From contig NZ_CP032364.1 in assembly GCF_003589745.1 (NCBI RefSeq), forward strand, positions 1,116,001 to 1,180,000: DNA of 64,000 bases. The letters are read 5' to 3'. The notes below the pieces were generated by a model. That model did not search any database and had not been told where the DNA came from. It was given only the letters and a program-made list of their open reading frames with translations. This document shows positions 1 through 7,334 of the stretch, in pieces (positions within the stretch are counted from its first letter, which is position 1; each line of letters starts with the position of its first letter). The DNA is from Lachnoanaerobaculum umeaense. GTDB taxonomy: Bacteria > Bacillota > Clostridia > Lachnospirales > Lachnospiraceae. Position numbers and translations under genes: made by a program.

Positions 1-2
1 AA

Positions 3-161
3 GATCCAAGTGAAGATGAAAAATTGAAAAGCTGGGAAAATGTTTTTTGTATAGATGAAGTAACCGACTGTTGGTATGTACCGAAATCTACTCAAGCAAC
101 ATTTTGGGAGTTAAAAAAAGAATGGGTTTTGAAGGCGGAGCATTTTGTTTTAGCAGGATAA
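3..161 (+). CDS. C-terminal end of an unidentified protein (partial)
   Basis: The window opens inside an open frame that runs from base 3 to a TAA at 159-161, giving the last 52 residues of a protein. The tail is hydrophilic and rich in Trp (WENVF, CWYVP, FWELKKEWV). It is followed 32 bases later by the ribosome binding site of the next gene on the same strand. The composition is reminiscent of small DUF3841-type proteins, but that is only an impression; without the N-terminus no function can be assigned. Confidence 0.55.
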   Translation, partial: DPSEDEKLKSWENVFCIDEVTDCWYVPKSTQATFWELKKEWVLKAEHFVLAG

Positions 162-193
162 ATATAATTTAAGGCCTGTGGTAGGAGGTATAG

Positions 194-880
194 GTGATAA
201 CAAATAATAATAAAGAAAAATTCAATATAAAAGATAAAAAAATCACCCTATACAAGTCACCTGACATAAATGCTCCTTTTATTGTTTTTAATACTTTTGA
301 AGATGATGGCGAAGATGTATATCAGGCATTGAAAAATATGGGTTGCACTTTTTTAAATCTACTTGTAGTTGGAAATATTGATTGGAACCATGACATGTCA
401 CCATGGTATATGCCTTCAATCTATTCTAAGGAAAAATCTTTTAGCGGCGGTGCAGATGAGTATCTTAGATTGCTTATAGATGACATTTTGCCAAAGGCAA
501 AGGAGATGATAGATGGAGAACCTGAATTTACAGGAATAACAGGATATTCACTTGCAGGTCTTTTTGCTGTTTATGCTATGTATAAAACTTATGTATTTGA
601 CAGATTGGCAAGTATGTCAGGCTCACTTTGGTTTCATGACTTTATGGAATATTGTAAAAGTAATGATTGTATGAAGTTACCAGATAAAATCTATTTTTCT
701 CTGGGGGATAAAGAGGCAAATACACGCAATCCTATATTAAAAACTGTAGAGGATAATACGAGAGAACTTTCAGAGTATTTTAAGAACCTTGGGAGTGAGG
801 TGATATTTGAATTAAATCCAGGTAATCATTTCACAGATACAATTCTTCGCAGTGCAAAGGGAATAAAGGCAATTTTATAG
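194..880 (+). CDS. Alpha/beta-hydrolase fold esterase-like protein
   Basis: The product has 228 residues, starting at a GTG that lies 5 bases after a perfect AGGAGG (183-188). A nucleophile elbow G-Y-S-L-A-G is at residues 117-122, with Ser119 as the likely nucleophile. A downstream acidic residue (Asp172 or Glu174 in SLGDKEANT) and His212 (NPGNHF) complete a plausible triad. The layout resembles the small esterases related to enterochelin esterase / esterase D, which hydrolyse esters in the cytoplasm. There is no signal peptide. The substrate cannot be read from the sequence, and the neighbours give no pathway. Confidence 0.8.
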   Translation: MITNNNKEKFNIKDKKITLYKSPDINAPFIVFNTFEDDGEDVYQALKNMGCTFLNLLVVGNIDWNHDMSPWYMPSIYSKEKSFSGGADEYLRLLIDDILPKAKEMIDGEPEFTGITGYSLAGLFAVYAMYKTYVFDRLASMSGSLWFHDFMEYCKSNDCMKLPDKIYFSLGDKEANTRNPILKTVEDNTRELSEYFKNLGSEVIFELNPGNHFTDTILRSAKGIKAIL

Positions 881-1088
881 TTTTTTAAAAATAAAGAGAT
901 TTTAATTATTCAAAAATGAAAGAGAAAAAGTGGGATTCGGAAGTCTAAACAAAACAATGGATTTTACAAACGAATGTAACTGATAGTGTTTGAGTAGGCG
1001 ATAGGAAGTTTAATCGGTCATGGGAAAAGTCCGGTATAATACAGTATGTTCTCTGACTGATATGATTAATAAGAAAGGAATTTGAACT

Positions 1089-1406
1089 ATGAATGATCTT
1101 AGAGAAGATATTAATGATTTAATAAAGAAAATACCGGTGCTTATCCTTCAGTTTGGTTCGGATACATGTGGACCCTGCCATGCCATTCGGTATAAGCTGG
1201 AACAGTGGATGAGTGAGCATAAAGAGGTAGAAGCCCGATATGTAGATATAGAAAAAAACATGGAAATCAGTTCACAGATGGGCATTTTCTCCGTACCGAC
1301 TGTACTGGTATATATGGACGGTCAACTTGTTGCACGAGAGAGCGGTTATTTCAGTCTGGATGCACTACTTGGAGATATTGAGCGTTATCTTGAATTGAGG
1401 AAATAA
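1089..1406 (+). CDS. Thioredoxin family protein
   Basis: This is a 105-residue thioredoxin-fold protein with the canonical C-G-P-C redox motif at residues 27-30 and the cis-proline segment S-V-P-T at 69-71. No signal peptide or membrane segment is present, so a cytoplasmic disulfide reductase is likely. The usual W before CGPC is replaced (SDTCGPC), as in many Clostridia thioredoxin-like proteins, so it may not be the main TrxA. The start ATG follows AAGAAAGGAATTTGAACT. Its stop codon lies next to the in-frame remains of a Fic gene, so the downstream junction looks like an old deletion or insertion scar. Confidence 0.85.
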   Translation: MNDLREDINDLIKKIPVLILQFGSDTCGPCHAIRYKLEQWMSEHKEVEARYVDIEKNMEISSQMGIFSVPTVLVYMDGQLVARESGYFSLDALLGDIERYLELRK

Positions 1407-1668
1407 GGATGCAGAATTTGAGTTTATTCATCTTTTTGCGGATGGAAATGGGCGTATTGGAAGGATGTGTCATAGCTTATTACTTGGTAAATGGAATGAA
1501 CTGTTTTATTGGCGGCCAATTGAAGAGTTGATACGAAGCAGACAACAAGATTATTATGATTCACTTGGAAAGTCGGACAAAGAAGTTGACAGTTATGCTT
1601 TTGTAGAATTAATACTTGAGATTATACTTACAACTCTTGAAGAGACAGTTGTGGTTGGAGGAATGTAA
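1399..1668 (+). pseudogene. Remnant of a Fic (AMPylase-type) protein, C-terminal part
   Basis: The frame is open from 1399 to a TAA at 1666-1668 and encodes a perfect Fic core, H-L-F-A-D-G-N-G-R-I-G-R, at about 1429-1464. A typical helical C-terminal part of a Fic domain follows. No start codon with a ribosome binding site precedes the motif: the first ATG (1465) lies after the catalytic loop and the frame is closed at 1396-1398. The N-terminal helices and the inhibitory helix are therefore missing. It is a broken gene whose 5' part was lost near the end of the thioredoxin gene. The family transfers AMP or other nucleotide moieties to proteins. Confidence 0.8.
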
Positions 1669-1676
1669 GGTGGATT

Positions 1677-2276
1677 ATGGGATTATTCGATTCATTTAAA
1701 AAGAACCAAAAATCAGTTTGGGATAAGTTTATAGAAAAATATAAGCCGGATAAGGATCTTACAAAGCCGTCAGATCATATAATAGGTGCTTGCAGCAGTG
1801 CCGGAGTAAATGAGAAGATCCTTGATTTTATTAAGGAATATGGCTTCGGTAATTATGGAGACGGTATTATAAAGCTTATAGATCCGGAAAAATACATGGA
1901 CAGCTTTTATAGATGGCTTGGAAAAGAAGACTATTCAAGAATTCCTTTTATGATGACAGGCTTTGGTGATTTGTTTTACTTTAGAAATCTTGGTGACGGT
2001 GAATATGATATATCTTTTTTGGATATACATTACAGAAAGATTTTTGTAGTGGCATATACCGTGGAGGAGTTTGTAGAATATCTTGTTGACAGTGAGGTTG
2101 AAGAAGATATATTAAGGCGGAATCTTTTTGATGAGGCAAAAAATAAGCTTGGAGTTCTGCCTTTAAATGAGATATATTACTTTGCACCTGCTTTGGTAAC
2201 AGGCGGTGCGGAAGAAATAAAATGTGTAAATAAAGGTGATGCGGCCACTCATCAGTGGTTATTGTTTGAATGGTAA
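1677..2276 (+). CDS. DUF1851 / GAD-like domain protein
   Basis: This is a 199-residue acidic soluble protein starting at ATG 1677, 3 bases after an AAGGTGG ribosome binding site. It reads MGLFDSFKK, then a predicted alpha/beta domain with a W-L-G and G-F-G-D-L-F-Y-F segment, and ends A-A-T-H-Q-W-L-L-F-E-W. This pattern matches the GAD-like plus DUF1851 family (T6SS immunity protein Tdi1 C-terminal domain in domain catalogues). In polymorphic-toxin loci such proteins act as immunity proteins. No toxin gene is adjacent here, so an orphan immunity gene is only an inference. Confidence 0.6.
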   Translation: MGLFDSFKKNQKSVWDKFIEKYKPDKDLTKPSDHIIGACSSAGVNEKILDFIKEYGFGNYGDGIIKLIDPEKYMDSFYRWLGKEDYSRIPFMMTGFGDLFYFRNLGDGEYDISFLDIHYRKIFVVAYTVEEFVEYLVDSEVEEDILRRNLFDEAKNKLGVLPLNEIYYFAPALVTGGAEEIKCVNKGDAATHQWLLFEW

Positions 2277-2280
2277 ATTA

Positions 2281-2331
2281 AAATGACTTTCACATTCTTC
2301 AAGTTTAGTCTTGAAAATGAGAAAGTCATTT
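2281..2331. terminator. Bidirectional intrinsic terminator
   Basis: The inverted repeat AAATGACTTTC (2281-2291) / GAAAGTCATTT (2321-2331) separates the DUF1851 gene (+) from the convergent activase gene (-). The arms are perfect 11-mers, and A- and T-runs lie on both sides, so it can stop transcription in both directions. Confidence 0.8.
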
Positions 2332-2337
2332 ATATTT

Positions 2338-3123
2338 TCACTTGAACTGTATAGGAGTGTGGTTTTTCGGTCTTAAAGAAATTGCAGCTCCTATTGCTCC
2401 GGCATATCTACCAAGAGGATGTGTATGGATCTTTTTGCAAATTTTTTGCGACATAATTTCTATAAAGTATGGAGTGTAACTCAAACCGCCTGTCAGCATT
2501 ATCGCTCCTCTAAGACCATGTTTTTTGGCAAGATTGACCACCTTATTTGCTACCGAATCAATAACTCCGGCGGCGATATTTTCTCTCTTTTCTCCTGAAC
2601 CAATATAGCTTATAACCTCAGACTCTGCAAAAACAGTACACATAGAACTTATAGAAAGTGCATCGCCTTTGTATGCAAGAGCATAGAGTTCTTCAAAGTC
2701 TGTACCAAGTCTGTTTGCCATAACTTCTATGAACTTTCCTGTACCGGCGGCACATTTATCGTTCATAAGGAAGTCCTTTACCATGCCATCTTCTAAGCTG
2801 ATAATTTTGGTATCCTGTCCACCTATATCTATTACAGTTCCATCCACACCAAACAATGCATAAGCTCCTTTGGCATGGCAGGTTATTTCTGTAATTACTT
2901 TATCGGCATACTCCACACAGATTCGTCCATAACCTGTAGCAGCACAGCTCATATTCTCAGAAAAACCATCTTCTGTCAGTTTTTGCATGATGTTCTTTGA
3001 GGTTTCCTTACTGTTCCAACCTGTAGGTATACAAAAAGAACTTATAAGTTTTTCATCATCAAGTACTACAACCTTTGATGCTGTAGAACCTATGTCTACG
3101 CCGACATAATATTGCTTATCCAT
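2338..3123 (-). CDS. Acyl-CoA dehydratase activase (BcrA/BadF/HgdC type)
   Basis: This is a 261-residue ASKHA-fold ATPase. The phosphate-1 loop V-D-I-G-S-T-A-S-K is at residues 9-17, I-G-G-Q-D-T-K at 100-106, and the C-terminal adenosine segment contains M-L-T-G-G-L-S-Y-T. Cys124 (NDKCAAGTGKF) and Cys162 (SSMCTVFAE) are in the positions that hold the subunit-bridging [4Fe-4S] cluster in the HgdC family. Such activases use ATP to push one low-potential electron into a partner [Fe-S] protein. The partner is the gene 20 bases upstream in the same operon (3144-4292), which matches E. coli yjiL-yjiM-like pairs. The terminator at 2281-2331 closes the operon. Confidence 0.88.
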   Translation of the reverse strand: MDKQYYVGVDIGSTASKVVVLDDEKLISSFCIPTGWNSKETSKNIMQKLTEDGFSENMSCAATGYGRICVEYADKVITEITCHAKGAYALFGVDGTVIDIGGQDTKIISLEDGMVKDFLMNDKCAAGTGKFIEVMANRLGTDFEELYALAYKGDALSISSMCTVFAESEVISYIGSGEKRENIAAGVIDSVANKVVNLAKKHGLRGAIMLTGGLSYTPYFIEIMSQKICKKIHTHPLGRYAGAIGAAISLRPKNHTPIQFK

Positions 3124-3143
3124 TACTTAAGTTATTCCTCTCA

Positions 3144-4292
3144 TTATACAGCGACAGTTTCAAGGAATGCCTCAAGTCTAGTATTGATCTGTCCGACATC
3201 AGCCTTTGAATAGTCTGTTTCTATCTTTATATAAGGCACGCCCTTAGCAACTACAGCTTTTTTCACATTATATGATTCTATAGAGAAGGTGTGGCAGGCC
3301 TGAAGAATTATTTCAACAACGCCATCTACCTGATATTCGTCTACCATATCTGTTATAAATTTAAGTCTGTTTTCATTAGGGCTCATAACAGAACAGTTGA
3401 TATTGAGGTATTTCCTAGCAAGAGCCTGTGCTACAGGTAAAGTTGTATCTACCTTTTCAATTTTTTCTCTGTTACTGTTGCAAGTATCAAATGCAACTAC
3501 ATCTGCACCAAGTTCTTCCAATGCTTTAATAGTCTTATCTCTTACACCGCCATTTGGACATCCGGTTATCAAAATCCTTGGTCTTCTGGATACTTTTCCT
3601 TTATAGTTTTGCTCCCAATCAGCCTTTACTTCATCAATTCTTTGTCTTATTTGTCTGCAGCGTTCTTCCATATCAGGAATAAAGCTTAGAGCATCAAGTT
3701 TTGTTCCAAGTTCATATCCTGAGATAGGAGATGGATTGAGCTTACTAAGTTCAAGGTATTCAAGTATAAGATCTCTTTCAGCATTTTTTTCTACTATTGC
3801 TTTTTTAACATCTTCCTCAGTTATAGTGACACCATAGAAATCTTCAAGCTTTTTCCAGAACTTGTACATTTCCTGTTCCCACATATTGAGAGCTACTTCA
3901 TCTCTGGAAGATGGTAGCTGCATAACATAAGTCTCTTTTAAATCATTCATAAGCTCAAACATTTTTTTCTTACCGTCACATGTAGTCTCACCTACTATGA
4001 AGTCTGAGAAATAAAAGTATGGACAGGTATCGGTAAGCCCAAAGCCATAACTTGCCTTTATCAAAGGGCAAAGATTGGATGGCAGATGTTCCTCAGCAGC
4101 ACTGATAGGTTCTTCACTGGTGGCACAAAGTGATACAGCCACAGCACCTGCTGCCATAATAAGTTCTGTAGGAACAAATGAGCAATAAATTCCTACAATC
4201 TTTCCGCCATTATCCTTGTGTTCCTTCATCTTCAGGAAACCTGCTTTTCTTGCTTCTGGAAATGATTCGAAATTCTCCGGAAGTCGTAACAT
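3144..4292 (-). CDS. Double-cubane-cluster / 2-hydroxyacyl-CoA dehydratase family protein
   Basis: This is a 382-residue member of the 2-hydroxyacyl-CoA dehydratase D-component family (HgdB-like, YjiM-like). N-terminal cysteines at 37, 56, 75, 90 and 105 and C-terminal cysteines in I-T-G-C-P-N-G-G, F-D-T-C-N-S-N and L-Q-A-C-H-T-F-S provide enough ligands for two clusters. Length, single-subunit organisation and the adjacent activase fit the double-cubane cluster proteins, which carry an [8Fe-9S] centre and are reduced in an ATP-dependent step. No second dehydratase subunit, CoA-transferase or acyl-CoA dehydrogenase is nearby, so a role in amino-acid fermentation is not supported and the physiological substrate is unknown. 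A GGAGG-type ribosome binding site precedes the ATG. Confidence 0.85.
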   Translation of the reverse strand: MLRLPENFESFPEARKAGFLKMKEHKDNGGKIVGIYCSFVPTELIMAAGAVAVSLCATSEEPISAAEEHLPSNLCPLIKASYGFGLTDTCPYFYFSDFIVGETTCDGKKKMFELMNDLKETYVMQLPSSRDEVALNMWEQEMYKFWKKLEDFYGVTITEEDVKKAIVEKNAERDLILEYLELSKLNPSPISGYELGTKLDALSFIPDMEERCRQIRQRIDEVKADWEQNYKGKVSRRPRILITGCPNGGVRDKTIKALEELGADVVAFDTCNSNREKIEKVDTTLPVAQALARKYLNINCSVMSPNENRLKFITDMVDEYQVDGVVEIILQACHTFSIESYNVKKAVVAKGVPYIKIETDYSKADVGQINTRLEAFLETVAV

Positions 4293-4529
4293 AATGAAAT
4301 CCTCCTAATTATAAAAATATAATGATTTTGTATGATAATAGAATATAAAAGTGTAATTTACTTCTTCAAAACATCACTGTACATCAATAAATATAATACT
4401 TAGATAAATTATATATAAAATTAGTCAAATTCTCAATAATAATACTGATTTGATTTTTCAATACTGTGACAGCTCATTTTCGAAATAATAAATAAATTGG
4501 AACAGAATAGACATTGGTAAATTATTTAA

Positions 4530-4560
4530 AAACAAGCTAGGAATCTTCCATAGCTTGTTT
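4530..4560 (-). terminator. Intrinsic terminator of the Nmad3 gene
   Basis: AAACAAGCTA (4530-4539) pairs with TAGCTTGTTT (4551-4560), with an inner GGAA/TTCC extension. Read on the minus strand, the stem is followed by TTTTTAAATAATTT, a good U-tract. It lies 38 bases beyond the stop codon of the minus-strand gene at 4598. The rest of the 4293-4597 gap is A/T-rich upstream sequence of the 4292 operon, and no other feature was recognised in it. Confidence 0.8.
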
Positions 4561-4597
4561 ATATGAAAAGTATTTTATAATGATATGAATTTTGATT

Positions 4598-5401
4598 TTA
4601 TCTATGTTTTATAATATTTTCAACCCAATCAGATAAGTTTTTCTCTTGCTCGGGTGTATCAGTAGTTATAACAAACTCCTGCCCACGAGATGCTGTCTTT
4701 AGAATTGAATATTCGCCTTTTATTATGGGATGATTATGACCTTGCCAGGAAATAGATATGCCTTTTTCAGCAAAAAATGAAGGTAGTTGCCACATACTTC
4801 GACTGCTCTGTCCGGCTTGTGTAAGTACAAGTGAATCATCATAATTGAAAGTACCACATTTCTTTGATAGATATATACGGTTATTTGTATAGAAGGGTGC
4901 TATACTATGAGGATGCCAATTATATTTTTCAGCAATTTTTTGGTCATCTTTTATAACTTCACCTATTTCCATATATCCATAAATGATATGACGAATGGGA
5001 GCTCCTTTTACATAAGAAAGCTTGCCACTTTTAACTTCTGTTTGTCTAAACATACCATAGAAAAGGAAGATGTCGCCGACATCAACATTAGATTTATCAA
5101 GATGTGTGGCCGGAACACCCCATTGTCCGAATGCAGGTTTCCAGTCACTTGGTCGGTTGTAGATACCCTCATATATATCAGGGTCTAAGTGGCAGGTAGG
5201 ATTTTTTTCAAAATCAAATTCAGGATATAGCTGAGTTATGATATCTCTATAATTTTGTCCCCTAAATTGTATATCTTCATATGTTTTATTGCTTTTTCTG
5301 TCAGGTATAGGAAGAGATAGTAAAGTACCATCCGGTAGTATAGGGCTTGCCATTCTTCCGGATTCACTGTCCATTCCCTTTCTGCTTAATATTACTTTCA
5401 T
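4598..5401 (-). CDS. Nucleotide-modification-associated domain 3 (Nmad3) protein
   Basis: The protein has 267 residues and begins M-K-V-I-L-S-R-K-G-M-D, then P-I-L-P-D-G-T-L-L-S-L-P-I-P. That is the hallmark N-terminus of the Nmad3 family, first described by comparative genomics next to genes for modified DNA bases. Further marks are G-D-I-F-L-F-Y-G-M-F-R and W-H-P-H-S. Two ATGs are adjacent (5404 and 5401). GGAGGG in the leader gives better spacing to the second, and the family starts MK, so 5401 is chosen. The gene stands alone: no DNA methylase, glycosyltransferase or other base-modification enzyme is within the window. Molecular function is unproven for the family. Confidence 0.78.
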   Translation of the reverse strand: MKVILSRKGMDSESGRMASPILPDGTLLSLPIPDRKSNKTYEDIQFRGQNYRDIITQLYPEFDFEKNPTCHLDPDIYEGIYNRPSDWKPAFGQWGVPATHLDKSNVDVGDIFLFYGMFRQTEVKSGKLSYVKGAPIRHIIYGYMEIGEVIKDDQKIAEKYNWHPHSIAPFYTNNRIYLSKKCGTFNYDDSLVLTQAGQSSRSMWQLPSFFAEKGISISWQGHNHPIIKGEYSILKTASRGQEFVITTDTPEQEKNLSDWVENIIKHR

Positions 5402-5587
5402 CATGTCCCTCCTTTTGTCACAATTTTAACACATTTTATAGATAAAGACAATAAATAGCTTACGGGTATATAAATAATAATTTGTTTATATACATAATTT
5501 TATTTGAATTTTTATCACAGTAGTTTACAATTTCTTATGTGTATATATAATATAGAAAAAGATAGAGATAATGTGAAATAACACTAA

Positions 5588-6427
5588 ATGAATCGAGGTT
5601 ATAAGAATTTGAAGAAGTATTACTTACCTATGTTGATACTGTTTGTATTTGAAACAGTAGCTGTTATACTGTGTTTGGCATTGAATAATCTGTTTTATCT
5701 TTTTAATTTTAGCTATATAGGAATATCAATATCATTTGGTATATTTTTGTTTATAAAAGAATATAAGTATGCTAGAAGAGTTGTACAATTACTTGTAGGA
5801 CTTTATATACTTATATATCTGGGAATTATAAAGAATGAAAATATGCAAATAGAAGGCTTTTGGTACTATCTTTTTACCGGAGTGTTTGAGGCTGCAACTA
5901 TTCACTATGTAGTGGCAAAGATATTTGGGCCAATCATATTTGGAAGAGGATGGTGTGGATATGCCTGTTGGACCGCAATGGTATTGGATTTTTTACCATT
6001 TAAGATTCACAGGCATGAAAGAAAAAACATTGAATGGATAAGGTATATAGTATTTATGCTTTCATTATGCTTTGTTGCAACACTGTTTATTGCAAAGGTA
6101 AAGCATCTTGAAAGAGTTATGTTCATATCATTTATAATAGGCAATATAGTTTACTATGTAGTAGGTATTGCGTTTGCCTATATATTTGAAGATAATAGAG
6201 CATTTTGTAAATATATCTGTCCAATAACTGTTTTTCTAAAGCCTATGAGTTATTTCTCTTTGGTCAGAATAAAATGTGATACAGATAAATGCATTTCCTG
6301 TAATAAATGTAAAAAGGTATGTCCTATGGATGTTGATATGACGGACAATTCAAGAAAAAGAAAAAATGGCACAGAGTGTATTCTATGTATGGAATGTGTC
6401 AAAAGTTGCCCTAAGGATGCTCTATAA
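5588..6427 (+). CDS. NapH/CcoG-like membrane ferredoxin protein
   Basis: The product has 279 residues with about five or six membrane helices (12-32, 45-57, 66-82, 94-112, 152-170, 178-200) and a C-terminal cytoplasmic double [4Fe-4S] ferredoxin domain. The cysteine sets are 235/238/241/245 and 264/267/270/274. The membrane part has the paired cysteine motifs G-W-C-G-Y-A-C-W (Cys123, Cys127) and C-K-Y-I-C-P (Cys207, Cys211) typical of the NapH / NosR / FixG(CcoG) group. Members pass electrons between quinone or soluble donors and redox enzymes. No nap, nos or cco genes are nearby, so the partner is unknown. The ATG at 5588 lacks a strong Shine-Dalgarno. Confidence 0.8.
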   Translation: MNRGYKNLKKYYLPMLILFVFETVAVILCLALNNLFYLFNFSYIGISISFGIFLFIKEYKYARRVVQLLVGLYILIYLGIIKNENMQIEGFWYYLFTGVFEAATIHYVVAKIFGPIIFGRGWCGYACWTAMVLDFLPFKIHRHERKNIEWIRYIVFMLSLCFVATLFIAKVKHLERVMFISFIIGNIVYYVVGIAFAYIFEDNRAFCKYICPITVFLKPMSYFSLVRIKCDTDKCISCNKCKKVCPMDVDMTDNSRKRKNGTECILCMECVKSCPKDAL

Positions 6428-6436
6428 ATCAATTTT

Positions 6437-6460
6437 AACCGATCAAATGACCGGTTTTTG
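6437..6460 (+). terminator. Intrinsic terminator
   Basis: AACCGATCA (6437-6445) pairs with TGACCGGTT (6448-6456), with one A-C mismatch, followed by TTT. It sits 10 bases after the stop of the NapH-like gene. Confidence 0.75.
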
Positions 6461-6516
6461 ATATTTTTGTAAATTTATGGGATAATACAAACACTTATTA
6501 ATAAAAGGCGGATCAT

Positions 6517-7215
6517 ATGAAAAAGGGTATAAGATTTCACAGTATATATTATAGATGGATATTGTTTATATTCATCTTTGCCACTATGGTAATTTATTTC
6601 ATAGGTGGAGGCAAAGATATGTATTTTGAAGGGCATTTATTTAATTCAAAAAAACTTTGTACGATACTTAATATTATATGGCTTGTTATGTTTGTTATTT
6701 TTTCATTTGTAGTGACAAAATGTGTTATATCAAAGGATGGAATTTATCTAAAAAAGATAGATTTGGAGGTCCCATGGGAGGATATATCAAATATTACATA
6801 TACATGGATAAATGAACTTAGCCTCTATCAACATGAATGCTCATTTTATAATGTAAAGACTATGGTAATATATAGACATGATTATAAGCCCATATGTATT
6901 AGGAATATTTCGGTACTGTCATTATTTGCAGTTAAATGCTTTTCACCTGGCACAAAAGTAGATATAGGATTTCCTGTACTTACTACATTATTTAATGTGG
7001 TCTTGAATGCAGGTGTATTGTATATAGGGTATACTACAAAAATACTTACTATTAGAGTGAAACCTGAGTTGTTTCTTACTCTTTTAGTATTGTACTGTAT
7101 AAAGTCCATTATATTTCCTATCGTGATGTTAAAAATAACAAACATGAAATATGGAAATTACTTAAGGCACGGAAACTTGAGTAAGGGTAGAAATCCTAAT
7201 GTAATACATGTATAA
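6517..7215 (+). CDS. Membrane protein of unknown function with a PH-like soluble segment
   Basis: This is a 232-residue protein with two N-terminal membrane helices (about 13-30 and 47-67). A soluble stretch V-I-S-K-D-G-I-Y-L-K-K, with W-E-D-I about ten residues later, looks like bacterial PH-like domains. Two C-terminal helices follow (about 150-175 and 184-205), then a basic tail. Single-gene unit bounded by terminators on both sides (6437-6460, 7224-7260). AAAGGCGG before ATG 6517 supports the start. No enzyme motif is visible and no function is proposed. Confidence 0.65.
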   Translation: MKKGIRFHSIYYRWILFIFIFATMVIYFIGGGKDMYFEGHLFNSKKLCTILNIIWLVMFVIFSFVVTKCVISKDGIYLKKIDLEVPWEDISNITYTWINELSLYQHECSFYNVKTMVIYRHDYKPICIRNISVLSLFAVKCFSPGTKVDIGFPVLTTLFNVVLNAGVLYIGYTTKILTIRVKPELFLTLLVLYCIKSIIFPIVMLKITNMKYGNYLRHGNLSKGRNPNVIHV

Positions 7216-7223
7216 AAATATAA

Positions 7224-7260
7224 AAAACTCTCAAACCGGTATTGGCGGAATGAGAGTTTT
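7224..7260. terminator. Bidirectional intrinsic terminator
   Basis: AAAACTCTCA (7224-7233) and TGAGAGTTTT (7251-7260) form a perfect 10-bp stem, flanked by A-run and T-run, between the membrane protein gene (+) and the convergent aldehyde dehydrogenase gene (-). Confidence 0.85.
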
Positions 7261-7334
7261 TGGTATTCAATATACAGTATGGTGTGTAGATACTGCATAT
7301 TACCATTTACCATATATAAAGAAATACCTTTATA

